A stretch of 10,496 nt of DNA, taken from positions 1-10,496 of the forward strand of contig CAJWIA010000035.1 in NCBI GenBank assembly GCA_913040765.1. The letters run 5' to 3'. How positions within the stretch are numbered: the first letter of the stretch is position 1; each line of letters opens with the position of its first letter. Shown here one piece after another: positions 8,801-10,496 of this stretch. The DNA comes from an uncultured Anaerolineales bacterium. Its GTDB lineage: Bacteria > Chloroflexota > Anaerolineae > Anaerolineales > UBA11657. The notes beneath the pieces were generated by a model. It saw only the letters and a list, made by a program, of their open reading frames with translations, made no database searches and was not told the DNA's origin. The position numbers and the translations under genes are program-made.

Positions 8801-10496
8801 ACTTTCATCATCAGGCGTTATGTTAATTGCTCGTTGATATATTCTGAGGGCACTGTTCCAATCCGAAGTACTCTCTAGAACACTTCCATATGTGGTTAGT
8901 AGCTTGACGTCGTCAGTATGATTATCTACTAGGGGTTCTAGGTTGACGCGAGCAACTTCGTATTCTTGCAATGCAAGAGCTAATTCGCCTGTGCGTTGAG
9001 ACAGGCTACTAGAGTTCAAGCCTGATGCTTGTGCTCTTTGTAAAGAATTCAGTGCTGAGCTTTCATCACCAATTTCTTGGTAAGCCAATCCAAGATCATT
9101 CCATACCGTTCCGTCTGCTGGAGAAACTTCAGACGCTCGTTTTAGCGCATCTACTGCTCCTAAATAATTTTTTTCAGCAATCAATGCTTTTCCGTATTGA
9201 TGGTGTATATGTCCATCTGTTGGTTGAATAATTGAAGCTTCTTTCAGTGACTCTATTGCCATTTCACTATCCTGCATAGTTAACTGTAGCTCTCCGATTT
9301 CTGCCAATAACATACCTCTACTGTTTTTATCATCTTCATCAATGTTGGCATAACCCGACTTTAACGCACTATATGCTCTATCGTATTCTCCACGAAGTTT
9401 GTGGAAGGAAGCAATGGCGCTCCATGGTTCGGGTGATTTAGGCGCTATTTGAGTAGCCTTCTGGAAATGTTGGCTCCCCAGTTCAGTTTCGCCCAGCTGT
9501 AATAAGGATTGTGCTAGCACAGTGTGAGCCATTCCTAATGTGGCCCGATCGTGATCAGATGCATTTTCGTCAATTTCGTTATTGGACAGAAGATTGTTGC
9601 ATTGATCACGTGCCTTTTCTGGTTTGCCGGAGTTGAGCGCACACCTGGCAAATTGAAGTTGGATGTTTGTGTCGTCGGGACTAATATTGAGCGCCTTCTC
9701 CCAATGCGTGAGTGCTTCTGCATAATTGGATTGGATTACAGTGTCTTTGTAAGTGAGAGCTTCTGCTAAAGCTATTCTATTCTCAGATGATTGAGTTTCA
9801 AGTGCTACTGCTTCAAATGCAGTTTGACGCGCATCTTGTATGCGACCGCAGGCTAATAAATGTTTTGATTGCTGAACCAATAAATTAGCAGGGGATTTTG
9901 TAATTGGTATAGCTTTCTCAAGTGCCAGAGAAGCATCTTGATGTTCGCCAGCTGACCCCAAAATATTGGCCAATTCTGCTAACTCAGATGAGGAATCGAT
10001 GGAGTCGATAATATCAACTGCAGTTTCAGAGGCGAGGACTATATCTCCATTTGCGTAATATGCCCGAGCAAGAGCAAGCTGACTACGGGGAGATTTGTAG
10101 TCGATATGTGATAGGATCTCCAGTGCATCACCTGGCATATCAAGTGCAATTTTGGCTTCAGCGGTGTATACAGATAATTCAGTTAAATCACCACCAAAAT
10201 CTTTGGCTTGCTCAAATGCAGCAAGCGCACTAACAGCATCACCTTGTTCAAGTGCGGCTTTGCCAAGACGTATAGCTAATTTGTTTGTGAGGGACTGAGA
10301 AGCTTGTAGGGTGTCAGCTAATTTGTCGAGTGCATATTCGGAGTCAGTTTCTAGTGCTAACAGGCTTTCCATCGTGTTTTTGGCGATAGAATCTGAAAAA
10401 GTTGACAGTTCTTCAGTGTTTTGTGTTAGATTAGGTGTTTCTAGATGGCTGTCGCTTACTAAACTACGTAGTTCAGGATCTGAGGAGTTTTTTAGA
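5888..10496 (-). CDS. giant TPR solenoid protein, 5' end outside the window
   Basis: The frame ends at TAA (5888-5890) and is open to the right edge, giving at least 1535 codons. The first in-window Met (10370-10372) has no Shine-Dalgarno sequence. The 41 codons before it are free of stops and of ATG, so the true start lies beyond the window. Numbering from that Met, about 40 TPR units of roughly 34 residues can be counted by eye, with the usual small residue/Gly/Ala spacing and closing D-P or T-P (for example GTVWNDLGLAYQEIGDESSA; ASLYFNAGLALKQLKDYSEA). No membrane segment or enzymatic motif is seen. A charged insert (about 949-971, with ERRRLYERND) interrupts the repeats about two-thirds along. 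TPR superhelices are protein-binding scaffolds, so it may assemble the neighbouring products. It is followed by the caspase-fold gene on the same strand after 109 nt. It could have an additional N-terminal domain that is not visible here. Confidence 0.92.
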   Translation of the reverse strand, partial: LKNSSDPELRSLVSDSHLETPNLTQNTEELSTFSDSIAKNTMESLLALETDSEYALDKLADTLQASQSLTNKLAIRLGKAALEQGDAVSALAAFEQAKDFGGDLTELSVYTAEAKIALDMPGDALEILSHIDYKSPRSQLALARAYYANGDIVLASETAVDIIDSIDSSSELAELANILGSAGEHQDASLALEKAIPITKSPANLLVQQSKHLLACGRIQDARQTAFEAVALETQSSENRIALAEALTYKDTVIQSNYAEALTHWEKALNISPDDTNIQLQFARCALNSGKPEKARDQCNNLLSNNEIDENASDHDRATLGMAHTVLAQSLLQLGETELGSQHFQKATQIAPKSPEPWSAIASFHKLRGEYDRAYSALKSGYANIDEDDKNSRGMLLAEIGELQLTMQDSEMAIESLKEASIIQPTDGHIHHQYGKALIAEKNYLGAVDALKRASEVSPADGTVWNDLGLAYQEIGDESSALNSLQRAQASGLNSSSLSQRTGELALALQEYEVARVNLEPLVDNHTDDVKLLTTYGSVLESTSDWNSALRIYQRAINITPDDESLSAKIGACYLALDNHKDAIATLVPAATKHTTDLELQKAASKAYMLAEMWSDALPYLERVINLTPDDTISIKETALVSSKSGDQQRAIELLHRASALDPDDASIHSDLSKHYQNSERWSEAKNALGKALALEPQNAKLHKQMADCLLMLGDEKEALDILHQAINIDPEDLGVLEMLGESQYKSQKYQHAHDTFLRAADLSKSDANSSESLRASYLARAGDSLIEQKQKAKATALWQKALLEDPQNSTLQKKLGEVLMVQDRYKEASTAFESAIEVDSENTNAVLGAAEAAMAIGEQNRAKRHLNNIGADCFESADASYRAGLLHFQLENYEAALSAFKVSLDLIPEQGIYRAMLARVLSLTANSSTAAKEAEKALAHAPTDIDVLTNAGIVLLQSERRKSALKSLARAIDSIDADSDTLMSISTELVRSQERRRLYERNDLRSDEERKLIAIALERWGKLESNAMVMQEWLARAQSLVGDMGTAIPALELAASQTASAEIYCALAASYRISGQLDKAEQAARWVLDRYPDNTNALLEISNIYSIRKDYAGQVQSIERAISIDPYNAIAQYMLGKINILLGNIEDARTAIERALQIEPEHSSWHFQLGTLCREQGETDAALSHFHKAVQLSSEQQLEESIVINYQIELARAYSADGDAAAAREQYDAALTNGHVEADLLIEAGKVCMQLGDVSAAMTRYEQATKLFPGDIEPLVGVLESAMLLEDTDKSESYALKVLKQDPDNSSALTVLAELYAAKGDTSNALVSIDHAIENTNDPGPVILEKARLLSAASRYDQALSVLESEIEELSESHEAWELLGELYDQSGDLEASTNAFTKAIELAPLHFNYHLRIAELCIEHNKLDQAMIHLDNASKLQSDDQENGKLQETLGNLWVARKQFDRAYKAYSSSIKITPTNASLYFNAGLALKQLKDYSEAMLMFKKSVEIDPQNVSAHRQLAAVSALGLISGDVTA

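Noticed and set aside
9535..9723. Minus-strand 62-codon frame inside the giant TPR gene
   Set aside because: It is out of frame with a strong TPR coding sequence and its product shows no recognisable features.
10370..10372. ATG as the true start of the giant TPR protein
   Set aside because: The frame is open upstream to the window edge, there is no Shine-Dalgarno before this ATG, and the preceding residues read as a plausible hydrophilic protein. The gene is treated as partial.
1..10496. tRNA, rRNA, CRISPR arrays, transposases or insertion-sequence ends
   Set aside because: I saw no such structures. The repetitive feel of 5888-10372 comes from degenerate TPR coding units, not from DNA repeats.

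Overview
All convincing genes in this window lie on the minus strand, so the window is read from right to left. They form what looks like one operon. The sequence is moderately AT-rich, and coding density is close to complete. The only non-coding gap above 50 nt is the 109 nt at 5779-5887. The genes suggest a free-living bacterium, most plausibly of the phylum Chloroflexota: a second-type FtsZ, a cytoplasmic TPR/C25 caspase-fold protein, an odd TIM-barrel protein and giant TPR proteins occur together. The phylum is an inference from gene content and recalled family resemblance, not from any marker gene.

In transcription order: (1) 10496-5888 encodes a giant TPR solenoid with about 40 repeats. 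Its 5' end lies outside the window. (2) After 109 nt, 5778-2980 encodes a 932-residue protein with N-terminal TPR helices, a long Asn/Ser/Thr-rich linker, a C25 (gingipain-like) caspase-fold peptidase domain with an intact His/Cys pair, and a small C-terminal beta domain. (3) With zero spacing (TAA then ATG), 2979-1630 encodes a 449-residue TIM-barrel protein resembling glycoside hydrolases but without recognisable catalytic acids. (4) After 3 nt, 1626-397 encodes an FtsZ with intact GTP-binding and catalytic loops and a canonical C-terminal anchor peptide, but unusual residues in the T2 and T3 loops. (5) After 17 nt with a clear ribosome binding site, 379-119 encodes an 86-residue protein. 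(6) A possible further gene starts at 94 or 76 and runs off the left edge.

The most interesting observation is that the 86-residue protein at the end of the operon aligns with the last ~78 residues of the caspase-fold protein: V-x3-[FL]-P-x8-V-x-K, then a beta strand, then an N-x2-GQ-x2-K-x3-S-[RK] terminus. One gene is thus a free-standing copy of a domain that terminates the other. The two are probably functionally linked, for example as an adaptor, inhibitor or substrate module.

Taken together, the cluster couples a tubulin-like GTPase to a cytoplasmic TPR/caspase-fold protease, a giant TPR scaffold, a TIM-barrel protein and a small beta protein. No other division and cell wall (dcw) cluster genes are visible. 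I suggest an undescribed division- or cytoskeleton-associated proteolytic system. This is inference from operon structure; nothing in the sequence proves an interaction.
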